The notes: generated by a model from the sequence alone, not told the origin. A stretch of 64,000 nucleotides of DNA from Acinetobacter sp. S54 (GCF_016624945.1 NZ_JACVUI010000005.1:62001-126000); one strand, 5' to 3'; shown: positions 8,575 to 18,196, counted from the first letter of the stretch. Numbers and translations: made by a program.

Positions 8575-9777
8575 TTATACGTATTGTGCAGCAGCATAGG
8601 CAGATGACCAGGCCCACTGGAAATTATAGCCCCCCAAATGCCCAGTGACATCCAGAATCTCACCAATAAAATAAAGTCCTTCTACACGTTGGCTTTGCAT
8701 GGTTTTGGATGAGATTTCGGCTGTATCGACTCCTCCTAAAGTGACTTCAGCGGTACGATAACCTTCTGTGCCTGATGGTTTAACTGTAAAGCCATGTAAC
8801 TGTTCGGCGATTTGCTCTAAGGTTGTATCACTGAGTTGACTGATTGCAGTTTCTGCATAGTTTGGCCAAATTAATTGTTGAAGTTCCTGCACAATACTTT
8901 TTGCCGTAAATTCTGAAACTAACGTGCGTAATAATACTTTAGGTTGTTGCTGTTTTTTCTGTTTAAAATAATCAGCTAAATTTTGCGTAGGAAAAAAGTT
9001 GATTTCAAAACACTCACCAGCTTGCCAATAATTTGAAAGCTGTAAAGAGCTCGGACCACTTAAACCGCGATGAGTAAAGAGTAAAGCTTCGGTAAAACTA
9101 TTTTGATGATTTGATAGTGTGGCTTCAAGTGCATTCCCACTTAAGCGAGTGGTGACCTCTTTGAATTGATCAGAAAAGGTAAAAGGAACCAGTCCTGCGC
9201 GAGTCGCAAAAACTTGATGACCAAATTGTTTTGCCAGTTCATAGCCAATACCAGAACCACCCAGAGTAGGAATTGAAAGACCACCTGATGCAACGACTAG
9301 AGATTCGCAGGTAAAAGTGCCGAGTATGGAATTGACTTCAAAATATTGATTGTGCAATTGCTTGACTGTTTTTACTTCACAATCTGTTTTTATGGTCACT
9401 TGCTTGGTTTTTTCACACTCAGCCAGAAGCATATTTAAAATATCTTTTGAGCCATTTAAGGTAAAAAGTTGCCCATGCTTTCGCTCTTCATAAGCGATCC
9501 CATAGTCACCTACCAATCCAATAAAATCCCAGTTGCTATAACGCGATAGGGCCGAGATTACAAAATGTGGATTATGTGAAATAAAATTTTCAGGCTCGAC
9601 ATATAAGTTAGTAAAATTACATTTACCACCACCAGACATCAGAATTTTTTTACCCACTTTATTGGCTTTTTCGACCACTAAAACCTTGCGTCCACGCCGT
9701 GCAGCCTGCGCGGCCAGCATCAGTCCAGACGCACCTGCGCCTAAAACAATGACATCATACTGCATGGACATAAACAT
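8575..9777 (-). CDS. NAD(P)/FAD-dependent oxidoreductase, HI0933 (YhiN) family
   Basis: A 400-aa flavoprotein: N-terminal dinucleotide fold GAGASG (residues 13-18), then the family signature GGGKCNFTN (about 49-57) and C-terminal YFIGEILDVTGHLGGYNFQWAWSSAYAA, which returns to the FAD site. Substrate unconfirmed; family members are often labelled aminoacetone oxidase-like. Start is uncertain: ATGs at 9777, 9771 and 9765 are all in frame, and GAG sits best for the second or third. Probably cotranscribed with the PLP enzyme upstream (24-bp gap). Confidence 0.88.
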   Translation of the reverse strand: MFMSMQYDVIVLGAGASGLMLAAQAARRGRKVLVVEKANKVGKKILMSGGGKCNFTNLYVEPENFISHNPHFVISALSRYSNWDFIGLVGDYGIAYEERKHGQLFTLNGSKDILNMLLAECEKTKQVTIKTDCEVKTVKQLHNQYFEVNSILGTFTCESLVVASGGLSIPTLGGSGIGYELAKQFGHQVFATRAGLVPFTFSDQFKEVTTRLSGNALEATLSNHQNSFTEALLFTHRGLSGPSSLQLSNYWQAGECFEINFFPTQNLADYFKQKKQQQPKVLLRTLVSEFTAKSIVQELQQLIWPNYAETAISQLSDTTLEQIAEQLHGFTVKPSGTEGYRTAEVTLGGVDTAEISSKTMQSQRVEGLYFIGEILDVTGHLGGYNFQWAWSSAYAAAQYV

Positions 9778-9801
9778 ACTCAGCGATATAAAAGCGCGAC
9801 A

Positions 9802-10674
9802 TTATAAAAGATTTTGTCTGCCCTGTAATCCACCACTATGAATCACTAAAATTCGGGTATTAGCAGCAAAATGTCCCTGTTCAATTAATTCAAAAACACC
9901 AAAGAGCATTTTCCCCGTATAAATTGGTTCTAAAGGAATCTGATACGTTTTTTCAAAAGATTGAATAAAGTCAAGCAATTGAATTGAAGTCTTGGCATAT
10001 CCTCCAAAACAATAATCCTCCAGAATATTCCAATTCATTTTGTGTGTGAGACTGGCAACCTGTTGTTGTAAAAAATCACCTTTCAGTGCAGAAAAACCCA
10101 ATATGGTTTGATGAGCATCACTTGCTTCAATAAGCCCTGTAATTGTTCCGCCTGTACCCACAGCGCAACAAATCACATCATAATTTTGACGATCTTTCGC
10201 AGTCAAAATCTCTTTGCAACCCTGAATGGCAAGGGCATTGGTTCCTCCTTCAGGAATAATATAAGCCGTTGGGAAATGTCGCCGTAATTTATCAATAAAA
10301 TCTGATTGCTCTTTATTGCGATACTCCTGCCGATTGATAAATTGCAATTGCATCCCAAACTGACAGGCAGTCGCCAGGGTTGGATTTAGGGTTTGATGAG
10401 CAAGTTCTTCACCACGAATAATTCCAATACTTTTAAAGCCAAAATAATGGGCTGCATAAGCAGTTGCAGCAATATGATTGGAAAATGCACCCCCAAAGGT
10501 AATGATAGTATCCAACCCAAGCTCTTTTGCATGCTGTAAGTTATATTTCAGTTTATAAAATTTATTGCCTGAAATTTGTGGATGGATGAGATCTAGACGT
10601 TTGATATCCAGTTTTATAGCGTTGTAATCGATTAGATTTTGATAAGAAATAGGATGGGCAAGGGAATCAAACAT
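9802..10674 (-). CDS. 1-aminocyclopropane-1-carboxylate deaminase / D-cysteine desulfhydrase-family PLP enzyme
   Basis: A 290-aa fold-type II PLP enzyme. SGNKFYKLKYNL (35-46) includes Lys38, the likely Schiff-base lysine. FGGAFSNHIAA is the phosphate/substrate-binding loop typical of ACC deaminase and D-cysteine desulfhydrase, and GTGGTITG binds PLP phosphate. It would deaminate a small D-amino acid or cyclopropane amino acid; the exact substrate cannot be read. At about 290 aa it is shorter than classical AcdS, closer to the YedO-like branch. It lies downstream of the efflux genes and upstream of the flavoprotein, all minus strand. Confidence 0.85.
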   Translation of the reverse strand: MFDSLAHPISYQNLIDYNAIKLDIKRLDLIHPQISGNKFYKLKYNLQHAKELGLDTIITFGGAFSNHIAATAYAAHYFGFKSIGIIRGEELAHQTLNPTLATACQFGMQLQFINRQEYRNKEQSDFIDKLRRHFPTAYIIPEGGTNALAIQGCKEILTAKDRQNYDVICCAVGTGGTITGLIEASDAHQTILGFSALKGDFLQQQVASLTHKMNWNILEDYCFGGYAKTSIQLLDFIQSFEKTYQIPLEPIYTGKMLFGVFELIEQGHFAANTRILVIHSGGLQGRQNLL

Positions 10675-10736
10675 ATTAAAAATGATAATTTTCGGTGATC
10701 AAGAGTATAAAACACTGACCACCAAAAAAGATGGGA

Positions 10737-11906
10737 TTATTTTGAGGAAGTATCAACAGATGTAATTACAGACATACCCGGACGTAAGCGTTCTAGTCCT
10801 TTTTGATCTGGATCAATCGCAATACGTACTGAAATTCGTTGAACTACTTTGGTAAAGTTTCCGGTTGCATTGTCTGCTTTTAGCACACTAAATTCTGAAC
10901 CAGCTGCTGGAGAAATCTGTTCAACATGCCCTGTAAATTTTTGATGATTAAGTGCATCCACTGTAAATGTTGCACTCTGACCAATGTTCATATTGGCGAT
11001 TTGAGTTTCTTTAAAATTAGCAATGACCCATGTTTGTTGTGGAATTAAATACAATAATTGTGAACCAGCTGCGACATATTGACCAACACGTGGATTTACT
11101 TCGCCTAATTGTCCATCCATCGGCGCAGTAATTACACTATAGTCTTTGGTGGTCGTTGCCTGATCCAATTGCGCTTGTGCATTCGTGACTTGTGCTTCCA
11201 AACCTGTTTGTGCAACTTGCGCTGTTTTTAAAGCTTCCTGTGCGACATTGACATTGGCTTCGGCCTGTTTGAGTAATGCTAGATTATTTTTTACATCAGC
11301 GGCTGCTTTATCACTCTCTGATTTAGAGGCTGCACCACTATCACCTAGCTGTTGGTAACGATTCAGTTGTGTCACCGACAAATCATATTGCGCTTGTGCT
11401 TGATCAACTTTAGCTTGAGCAGCAGCAATGTCTGCTTGTCGCTGGGCGATAGTCTGAGTTTGGTTCGTCAGATTATTTTTGGCTTGTTCAACAGCTGATT
11501 GTGCCTGAGTCACTTTTTGGTCATAAGTGGTGGCATCAATGTGCATCAACGGTTGACCTTTTTTGACGTAGTCAAAATCTTTAACTAGCACATCTTTGAT
11601 ATAACCATTAATTTGTGAGGAAAGCACCGTAGTCTTGCCTTTAACATAACTATTGTCAGTTTGTTCGATTACGGTATGAAATGGCCCAATTCGCCATGCC
11701 CACATAATCAGTCCCACACCAACCAATAGTACGACCAACATAATGGCCAGTGTCGATTTCTTGGTGGGAATAAGTTTCCCAACTCGTTGCACAGGTTTAA
11801 GCGGAGTAGGCTGAGACATTGCAGATGAGGCTGCACTAGTAGGCGCCTGAGCTGTATCATTCGAATCTGGTTTATTCGATGTGTTGGGTTTTTGCTCTTC
11901 ACTCAT
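10737..11906 (-). CDS. HlyD/EmrA-family periplasmic adaptor of a multidrug efflux pump
   Basis: A 389-aa membrane-fusion protein: Gln/Pro/Ser-rich cytoplasmic N terminus (1-50), one TM helix (about 53-72), a lipoyl half-motif (IEQTDNSYVKGKTTVLSSQINGYI), a long Ala/Gln-rich coiled-coil hairpin (about 130-255), then the second lipoyl half and beta-barrel (APMDGQLGEVNPRVGQYV). It joins the inner-membrane MFS pump encoded just upstream (23-bp gap) to an outer-membrane channel. Substrate spectrum unknown. Confidence 0.9.
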   Translation of the reverse strand: MSEEQKPNTSNKPDSNDTAQAPTSAASSAMSQPTPLKPVQRVGKLIPTKKSTLAIMLVVLLVGVGLIMWAWRIGPFHTVIEQTDNSYVKGKTTVLSSQINGYIKDVLVKDFDYVKKGQPLMHIDATTYDQKVTQAQSAVEQAKNNLTNQTQTIAQRQADIAAAQAKVDQAQAQYDLSVTQLNRYQQLGDSGAASKSESDKAAADVKNNLALLKQAEANVNVAQEALKTAQVAQTGLEAQVTNAQAQLDQATTTKDYSVITAPMDGQLGEVNPRVGQYVAAGSQLLYLIPQQTWVIANFKETQIANMNIGQSATFTVDALNHQKFTGHVEQISPAAGSEFSVLKADNATGNFTKVVQRISVRIAIDPDQKGLERLRPGMSVITSVDTSSK

Positions 11907-11929
11907 AAATTATACTCAAACACTCCAAA

Positions 11930-13588
11930 TCAGGATGATGTCGATGAGGTTGCAAGTTTCTCCCGATAGGCGAGATACTTGCTCCAGATAATATTGCATA
12001 ATCCCCAAAGAAATAACACAATCGCCACGATGCTATTAAAATTAATCACATCATTATAGGCACGTACCTGTGCTTCACGGTTTGCTGTTTGCGCTAAGGT
12101 TTTGGTTGCCTGTAATTGATCCTGAAGTGGATCGGTAATATTGGGGCTAAATTTTGCTTGATATTGTTTTAATCGCTGATCTACAGTTGGGTCTGTTTGT
12201 TCAAGATTACTATTGATATCCATTTGATAAACTTGAGTCTGGCGCTTTTGATAGGTGTTATAAAATGATGATCCAATCAAACCACCAAAGTTTTGGGTTG
12301 CAGAAAACAGCACAATAAAAGTTACGACATGCGCGGGACTTTCTTTCAAGGCACGTCCAAATCCGACCAAAAGCAGGGGACCAATAAATAGCCCATTGGC
12401 AAATGCAATGAGAAACTGGCTATGATAGAAGTTCTGTGGGCGGATATCACTAGTCAAATGCGCGTCCAGTTTACTGGCAACCAGAATTAGAAAAGAAGCC
12501 AGTACCAGATGTAATAATGTTCTTTCTCTGGAAAATGTAACCGCACTAAACAATACACCTGCCAACATACCAAAAAAGATAACGCTATATAATCCGACAA
12601 ATTGATCTGGACCCATGCCCATGGTTTTTAGAAAATTAACAGCAGCATAGCTTTGTTCTGAAAGCAAAAAGCGCAGACATAAAGCACCGAATACAAACCG
12701 AATCACCCCAAAGGTACCCAGCCATCGGGTCATAATGAGAGGATTACTCCGGTGGTGTTCATAAATAAAACCAAAGACCAACAGTATAAAACCAGTCATC
12801 AACACATACGCCAACCATGGTGAATCAAACCACCACAGCAAAGGCCCTTGTGTTAAAACTGCACAAATACAGGCAAAACCCGGCGCCAGCAATAAAAAAG
12901 TAAATATATCTTGGCGTTCAAAAACCGCTATACGCAAACTGCGTGGCAATTTAAGCGAGACCACCATGGCGTAGCAACAAATTGCTAAACCTAACTCAAA
13001 AGTATATAAAACCGTCCAGTCATTTACTGTGACCAATGCAGGCGAAATAATCCATGCCAGTGGCACACCCAGTTGACCAAAACCAAAGCCAATATATAGC
13101 CCTCTCAATCGATGTTCTTTGGTAAAACCCTGCATGATGTAATACATGCCCAAAGAGCTAAGAGGAGCCGCGACCATACCGCTAATAAAACGTACAAAAA
13201 TAGCCATATGATAATTCTGTACAAAGATGTGCAGAATCATTACTGCGATAAAAGCCAGCAGCCCGATTTCTGTGAAAATACGTAAACCATATTGTTGTCT
13301 GGCTTTGAACAAGATCAGATTAGAGCTGACATTTGCCATAACATAGGCGGCAGGAAGCCATGCACTTTCAATGGGTGTTAAGCCATATTCACCTTGTAAT
13401 TGCGGTAAATTAGCTGTGATAAACCCATTACTTAGACCTGCGGTCAACGCAATAAAAGTACCAATAATAAAATATAGATATCTTTTATGAGAGGGATGTT
13501 CAATGGAGGGGGGAGAACCTGGTAGAACAGGGCGTTCATCATCTGTCCAGTCAGGAGGGGTTTCCAGATAACGAGGATGATCAGCCAT
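11930..13588 (-). CDS. MFS multidrug transporter, DHA2/EmrB type
   Basis: A 552-aa drug:H+ antiporter with about 14 TM helices. The cytoplasmic N-terminal tail is Pro-rich; motif C-like sequence appears in YIGFGFGQLGVPLAWI. A long polar periplasmic loop (QKRQTQVYQMDINSN onward, about 440-500) precedes the last helix, a feature of EmrB relatives that dock an EmrA adaptor. It overlaps the TetR gene by 8 bp and is followed by the adaptor gene, so the order is tetR-emrB-emrA. Confidence 0.9.
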   Translation of the reverse strand: MADHPRYLETPPDWTDDERPVLPGSPPSIEHPSHKRYLYFIIGTFIALTAGLSNGFITANLPQLQGEYGLTPIESAWLPAAYVMANVSSNLILFKARQQYGLRIFTEIGLLAFIAVMILHIFVQNYHMAIFVRFISGMVAAPLSSLGMYYIMQGFTKEHRLRGLYIGFGFGQLGVPLAWIISPALVTVNDWTVLYTFELGLAICCYAMVVSLKLPRSLRIAVFERQDIFTFLLLAPGFACICAVLTQGPLLWWFDSPWLAYVLMTGFILLVFGFIYEHHRSNPLIMTRWLGTFGVIRFVFGALCLRFLLSEQSYAAVNFLKTMGMGPDQFVGLYSVIFFGMLAGVLFSAVTFSRERTLLHLVLASFLILVASKLDAHLTSDIRPQNFYHSQFLIAFANGLFIGPLLLVGFGRALKESPAHVVTFIVLFSATQNFGGLIGSSFYNTYQKRQTQVYQMDINSNLEQTDPTVDQRLKQYQAKFSPNITDPLQDQLQATKTLAQTANREAQVRAYNDVINFNSIVAIVLFLWGLCNIIWSKYLAYREKLATSSTSS

Positions 13589-14150
13589 GATATGCCCCCC
13601 CGTTTAAACAGATGCCATTAAGTAATAAGTCGACTGCACGATTGGCAAATCGAACTCTTTCAGTTTCATCATGTCCGCGAAAAGAGGAAGATAGCATGGA
13701 AACAATACTGCGATAATCTTCAAAATTAAAATCAGGACGACAAATTTGTTTGACAATCGCCTGATCAATCAGCGGTTGCACGATTAACTGGTGATGCTGC
13801 ACTAACGGAATCAGCACTTCATCGTTACGATCCAATACTCGCCAATATTCCATCAAAGCGGACAAATTATTTAAATTATAAACATGACTTTTAATGAGTC
13901 GAATTAAACCATCATCAAATGGGCGATATTGTTCGGCACGAAGTTCCAGATGTAAAACCGCTTGTTCGAGCAGAGCATAAACTAAAGCTTTACGATCAGT
14001 AAAATTTCGATAAAAAGTCGCACGGCCAACGCCCGCATGATCAATAATGACTTGTAACGGTACATTCATACCATGAATTTTAAACATTTCAACCGCTGCA
14101 TCGAGTAGGTCTTCCCGATTTTTAGCTGCGCGTTTGACATGTTTACTCAT
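13581..14150 (-). CDS. TetR/AcrR-family repressor of the adjacent efflux operon
   Basis: About 189 aa from the ATG at 14150. The frame extends to a TTG at 14225, but that extension crosses a palindrome that looks like the operator, so I chose the internal ATG. The HTH is at residues about 15-60 (LLDAAVEMF, IIDHAGVGRATFYRNFTDRKAL). The C-terminal ligand domain is helical. It overlaps the efflux gene start by 8 bp, so repressor and pump form one operon and probably autoregulate. Confidence 0.85.
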   Translation of the reverse strand: MSKHVKRAAKNREDLLDAAVEMFKIHGMNVPLQVIIDHAGVGRATFYRNFTDRKALVYALLEQAVLHLELRAEQYRPFDDGLIRLIKSHVYNLNNLSALMEYWRVLDRNDEVLIPLVQHHQLIVQPLIDQAIVKQICRPDFNFEDYRSIVSMLSSSFRGHDETERVRFANRAVDLLLNGICLNGGAYHG

Positions 14151-14185
14151 AAGTACTGTAAGTTGAATTTGATCAGCATATTTTA

Positions 14186-14201
14186 CGGACATTTTTGTCC
14201 G
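14186..14201. promoter_or_regulatory. TetR operator candidate
   Basis: Perfect palindrome CGGACA-TTTT-TGTCCG, 36-51 bp upstream of the chosen tetR start. Symmetry and arm length are typical of TetR-family operators; inferred. Confidence 0.55.
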
Positions 14202-14329
14202 ATTTTCCAGTGGAATTTTTATCAAATTGTAATTATAACTAAATGTTATTAATTATTTAAAAATACATTATTTTATTTTTTAAATGATTAGGACTAAGCT
14301 AGATTAATTGAATTACAGAGAACTCGAAT

Positions 14330-15094
14330 ATGACAACGCAACATGACGTTAATCAACAACAATATCAAGATAAGTCATCAGCTTATTTAAATAGTCAGGT
14401 ACACGCGCAAGGTATTGAATTTGAAAAAATCTGTAAAACTTTAGAGAAGCAGTCATTCAAACGTGTTCTGGATTTGGGCTGTGGTGCAGGACATGTTACT
14501 TATCATATCGCACCGTATGTTGAGCAAGTCATCGCTTATGATTTGACTGCTGAAATGGTGGGGTTGGTGGTTGAGCAAGCTAAAGAACGCGGTCTAAATA
14601 ATGTCACAGGACAACAAGGCGCAGCGGAAAACCTTGCTTTTGCAGATCAGAGCTTATGTGCAGTAGTGAGCCGTTATTCAGCGCACCATTGGCAAAATGT
14701 CCCTCAAGCCATGAATGAAATTTATCGGGTACTTAAACCTCGTGGCAAAGTCATTTTTATTGATATTTTGGGAAATCAGCAACCTGTACTTGATACATTT
14801 TTACAGAGTATAGAAATCATTCGCGATCCGAGCCATGTACGAGATTATTCACTTGCAGAGTGGATGAATTTTGCAGAAAGTGCGGGATTTAAAATTGAGC
14901 AGGTAGAGAAACAAAGTTTGAAACTGGATTTTAAAAGCTGGGTTGAACGAATGAATACACCGCCTGAAGCAGTAGCTACATTACATTATTTACAAAAAAA
15001 GGTATCGGATATGGTAAAAAATTACTATCAAATCCAATCGGATGGTTCATTTCAAAGTGAAGTATTGTATTTGGTTCTTACAAAGCCCGACTAA
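14330..15094 (+). CDS. class I SAM-dependent methyltransferase (UbiE/YcgJ-like)
   Basis: A 254-aa Rossmann methyltransferase. SAM-binding motif I VLDLGCGAGHV is at residues 46-56, the acidic motif II AYDLTAEMV follows, motif III is NLAFADQSLCAVVSRYSAHHW, and VLKPRGKVIFIDI is the post-motif strand. Resembles small-molecule methyltransferases of the UbiE type; substrate unknown. The ATG is preceded by CAGAGAA. Divergent from tetR, so it may share the palindromic control region. Confidence 0.88.
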   Translation: MTTQHDVNQQQYQDKSSAYLNSQVHAQGIEFEKICKTLEKQSFKRVLDLGCGAGHVTYHIAPYVEQVIAYDLTAEMVGLVVEQAKERGLNNVTGQQGAAENLAFADQSLCAVVSRYSAHHWQNVPQAMNEIYRVLKPRGKVIFIDILGNQQPVLDTFLQSIEIIRDPSHVRDYSLAEWMNFAESAGFKIEQVEKQSLKLDFKSWVERMNTPPEAVATLHYLQKKVSDMVKNYYQIQSDGSFQSEVLYLVLTKPD

Positions 15095-15140
15095 TGCGCT
15101 AAAATTCATGTTTACGATGATTTAAGCACAGGATACACAC

Positions 15141-15764
15141 GTGGATAGTTTACTACCTTTGTTTTCTATTGCCATGGCATTGATGCTAGGCGCAATTAGT
15201 CCTGGTCCAAGCTTTATTTATGTCGCCCAGAACTCAATCGGGAAATCACGTAAGCATGGTTTATTTACCGCTTTAGGAACAGGGACGGGTGCCGCGATTT
15301 TTGGTCTGTTGGCAGTTATGGGCTTACAGGCGATCTTATTGGCAGTGCCATCGGCTTATCTAATGCTAAAAATTGGTGGTGGACTCTATTTACTTTGGCT
15401 GGCTTATAAAATTATCAAACATGCCAAATCTCCGATTGAAATGGATGCCAAGCAGCAACAAAGTATGACCTATAAAAGCGCTTATCGTTATGGCTTGATT
15501 ACCCAGCTGAGTAATCCCAAAATTGCAGTAGTATTGGCCAGTGTGTTTACGGCGTTGTTGCCTAAAGAAATTCCAAATTATTATTATATTGCCTTACCAG
15601 TGATCTGTTTTGTGATTGATGCAGGCTGGTACTCGCTGGTGGCTTTACTTTTATCTTCTGAAAAACCACGTCGTGCGTATGTAAAAGGCAAAACTTTAAT
15701 TGATCGAGTCACTGGTGGAATCGTGACGGTACTTGGTTTAAAGCTAATTTTCTCAAGTCGTTAA
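15141..15764 (+). CDS. LysE/RhtB-family amino-acid exporter
   Basis: A 207-aa inner-membrane protein with about six helices. The N-terminal SPGPSFIYVAQNSIGKSRKHGLFTALGTGTGAAIF is the family signature and QLSNPKIAVVLASVF the second conserved block. It exports amino acids or related metabolites. The start is GTG at 15141 with AGGA 10 nt upstream. It lies 46 bp after the methyltransferase and could be cotranscribed. Confidence 0.88.
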   Translation: MDSLLPLFSIAMALMLGAISPGPSFIYVAQNSIGKSRKHGLFTALGTGTGAAIFGLLAVMGLQAILLAVPSAYLMLKIGGGLYLLWLAYKIIKHAKSPIEMDAKQQQSMTYKSAYRYGLITQLSNPKIAVVLASVFTALLPKEIPNYYYIALPVICFVIDAGWYSLVALLLSSEKPRRAYVKGKTLIDRVTGGIVTVLGLKLIFSSR

Positions 15765-15776
15765 GTTAAAAATGGG

Positions 15777-15954
15777 TGGGCATATTGTCAGTACATGGTC
15801 GTCATCAGTAAATAATAATAGATCATAGATGCAATGTGCTGCGCCTAAAATGTAAAAATTTGGCGAAGCAGGCGCACTACCTCTATCAGACGGTTTGTGA
15901 ATTTTAGACCTTACAAACCGTATAAAAAGGTCGTGTACTCGCCCAATATGCCCA
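15777..15954. repeat. short element bounded by inverted repeats (MITE-like)
   Basis: Perfect 11-bp inverted repeats TGGGCATATTG (15777-15787) and CAATATGCCCA (15944-15954) flank 156 bp. Similarity continues inward (AGTACA near both ends). Inside is a second stem, ACGGTTTGT / ACAAACCGT (15890-15898, 15913-15921). No ORF and no clear target duplication are visible. It could be a miniature transposable element or a structured RNA. Confidence 0.4.
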
Positions 15955-15971
15955 GATTCATCATATCCAGA

Positions 15972-16430
15972 TTATTCAATTAAGTCTATCTGCCAATTGG
16001 ATGCCTGAATTTCAAGATTGATTAAACGTAAATTTTGGCTGATTCCATCGGCTTGTTTTTGTAGTTCTGAAACAGAAATTGCTTTGATCCATTTAATTTC
16101 ACGAACGCTGTAGCGGTCTGTATCTTTTTGAGTATTGTCTATGGCTTGCTGAATAATCCGATGTTCAGCCGTCAACTGATCACGCTGATTAAGAATATCC
16201 AGCAACGGTTTTCCATTGTTGGCCTGAGCTTGTGCATTGGTCTGATGGATTTTTTGAATAAGTTGAAATAATTGTCTGTTCACCATGACAGCTTCTTGTA
16301 GTAATTGTTTAGGATCTTCACTGGGTGTGTCGCCATCTTGCACTAAAACATTCTTTTGAATACGTTGTTGCAAGGAAAGAAGTTTTTTCTGTAAATCACT
16401 TCTAAGCAATAATGCTTCGGCAAGTTTCAT
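15972..16430 (-). CDS. DIP1984 family protein
   Basis: A 152-aa all-helical, Gln/Leu-rich soluble protein. The start MKLAEALLLRSDLQKKL and the central RDQLTAEHRIIQQAI plus YSVREIKW match the DIP1984 family (sometimes called septicolysin-like), whose function is unestablished. Continuous heptad-like helices suggest a coiled-coil oligomer. Monocistronic. Confidence 0.8.
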   Translation of the reverse strand: MKLAEALLLRSDLQKKLLSLQQRIQKNVLVQDGDTPSEDPKQLLQEAVMVNRQLFQLIQKIHQTNAQAQANNGKPLLDILNQRDQLTAEHRIIQQAIDNTQKDTDRYSVREIKWIKAISVSELQKQADGISQNLRLINLEIQASNWQIDLIE

Positions 16431-16607
16431 AATAACTCAGTATCTTGGTCTAAATAACATGATCATAGAATGAAAAAAAATCTCTGTCCGTTTCAGAGCG
16501 TATAAATCTGCATGTGAATTATATAATTTGAAATGCTTTTTTGCTCATGCTTTAATCAGTTTGTGCTAAGCTGACTTTAAAAATAATCAGAACAATCAGG
16601 TGGTCAT

Positions 16608-16802
16608 ATGAAAAGGATATTTCTATATGTCTTTGTCGTGAGTTCAGGTGCTGGTTTGATGGGGTGTGACTTCAAAGATAATGTGCAGCCTCCGAAAGCA
16701 GCTCGCAGTATGAGTATTGCGGGAATGCCAGTATATGAGAAAGATTTCAAACTGCAGCCATTATTGGCCAATAACATTGAAGTAAAAGAGACCAGTCATT
16801 AA
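16608..16802 (+). CDS. small putative lipoprotein, 64 aa
   Basis: A 64-aa protein with a lipoprotein signal: MKR, hydrophobic core, then lipobox LMGC with Cys at residue 20; the mature part is about 45 polar residues. Asp at +2 (CDF) would favour inner-membrane retention by the E. coli rule. Good upstream AGGTGG. Function unknown. Confidence 0.65.
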   Translation: MKRIFLYVFVVSSGAGLMGCDFKDNVQPPKAARSMSIAGMPVYEKDFKLQPLLANNIEVKETSH

Positions 16803-16812
16803 ACTGAGGAAA

Positions 16813-16837
16813 AGAGACTTTTTAAAAGTCTCTGAGA
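16813..16837. terminator. hairpin between convergent genes
   Basis: Palindrome AGAGACTTTTT/AAAAGTCTCT between the 64-aa lipoprotein gene and the convergent amidohydrolase gene. On the minus strand it is followed by TTTTCC. Confidence 0.5.
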
Positions 16838-16843
16838 ATGCGC

Positions 16844-18196
16844 TTAAGCCGCTAATAATTTCTTGGCTGCTTTACGATGTTCAGCTTGTAACTTCTCTAT
16901 ATCAATATGAAGTAATTGTCGATCTTTGACGATCCATTTGCCACCGACCATAACATGTTCAGCTTGATCTGCACCACACAGTAATAAAGCGGCAATTGGA
17001 TCATGGCTTCCTGAAAATTTTAGTTCATCTAGTTTATAAAATGCAAAGTCGGCTTGATGACCCACCGTTATTTCTCCAAGATGTTGATGACGCCCTAGAA
17101 GTTTTGCTGAGCCTTTTGTTGCCCAGCCGAGTGCCAGTTCTGGCGTGATTTTTTCTGCACCGTATTTTAAACGCTGTAAATACAGAGCTTGGCGGGTTTC
17201 CAGAATTAGATTTGAAGCGTCTCCAGAAGCAGAACCGTCTACGCCTAAACCAATATTTGCACCAGCCCGCATTAAATCTAAAGTGGGGCAAATGCCAGAC
17301 GCGAGCCGCATATTGGAATGGGGGCAGTGACAAATACCAACTTCTGCACCGCCTAAACGCTGTATTTCTTCAGTATTAAAATGGATGCCATGCGCGAGCC
17401 ATGTTCGATCATTTAACCAGCCTACACTTTCCAGATAGTCTACCGTTCTCATTCCAAACATCTCTAGACAAAATGCTTCTTCATCTAATGTTTCTGCGAG
17501 GTGGGTATGTAGGCGTACATCCAGACGCTCTGCCATTGCTGCACTTTCGCGCATAATTTCTGGGGTGACTGAAAATGGAGAACACGGGGCAAGTGCAATA
17601 TTAACCATCGCAGTTGCATCACGTTGATGATATTTTTGCACCAGACGTTCTGAATCCAGCAAAATTTGATCCATTTGCTGCACGGTATGCTGAGGAGGTA
17701 AACCGCCTGATTCTTCTCCCAGACTCATTGAACCGCGTGTGAGCATTACACGAATACCTAACATCTGGGCGGCTTGTACTTGTATATCAATCGCATCTGT
17801 TAATTGTTGTGGAAATAAATAATGATGATCAGCGGCAAAGGTACAGCCAGACATGACCAATTCTGCTAAAGCCACCTGTGTTGCAAGATGCAACTGTTCA
17901 GGGGTAAGTTTTGCCCAAACTGGATATAAATTTTTTAACCACGGAAACAACGGAGTATTGACTACAGGAGCCCATGCTCGAGTAAGTGTTTGATAAAAAT
18001 GATGATGTGAGTTAATTAGCCCTGGAATGACCACACACTCTCGTGCATCAAAGACGTGGTCAATCGGATGAGTCGGTATTTTACCTTGAGCAACGAGTTC
18101 GACAATTTTGCCATCTTCAATGACTATGCCATGACTTCCATCATGTTGATTTGCGGTAAAAATCGCAAGAGGGTGCTTGATCCAGAGACGTGACAT
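16844..18196 (-). CDS. 8-oxoguanine deaminase-like amidohydrolase
   Basis: A 450-aa amidohydrolase-superfamily enzyme (AtzA/TrzN/8-oxoguanine deaminase branch). Metal ligands: HxH at residues 64-66 (INSHHHF), HTHLAET at about 233, LAHGIH at about 270, and Asp in GLGVDGSAS at about 318. Family knowledge suggests hydrolytic deamination of 8-oxoguanine to urate; guanine or other purines remain possible. A purine-type NCS2 permease lies upstream on the same strand (208 bp), supporting a purine role. Confidence 0.83.
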   Translation of the reverse strand: MSRLWIKHPLAIFTANQHDGSHGIVIEDGKIVELVAQGKIPTHPIDHVFDARECVVIPGLINSHHHFYQTLTRAWAPVVNTPLFPWLKNLYPVWAKLTPEQLHLATQVALAELVMSGCTFAADHHYLFPQQLTDAIDIQVQAAQMLGIRVMLTRGSMSLGEESGGLPPQHTVQQMDQILLDSERLVQKYHQRDATAMVNIALAPCSPFSVTPEIMRESAAMAERLDVRLHTHLAETLDEEAFCLEMFGMRTVDYLESVGWLNDRTWLAHGIHFNTEEIQRLGGAEVGICHCPHSNMRLASGICPTLDLMRAGANIGLGVDGSASGDASNLILETRQALYLQRLKYGAEKITPELALGWATKGSAKLLGRHQHLGEITVGHQADFAFYKLDELKFSGSHDPIAALLLCGADQAEHVMVGGKWIVKDRQLLHIDIEKLQAEHRKAAKKLLAA

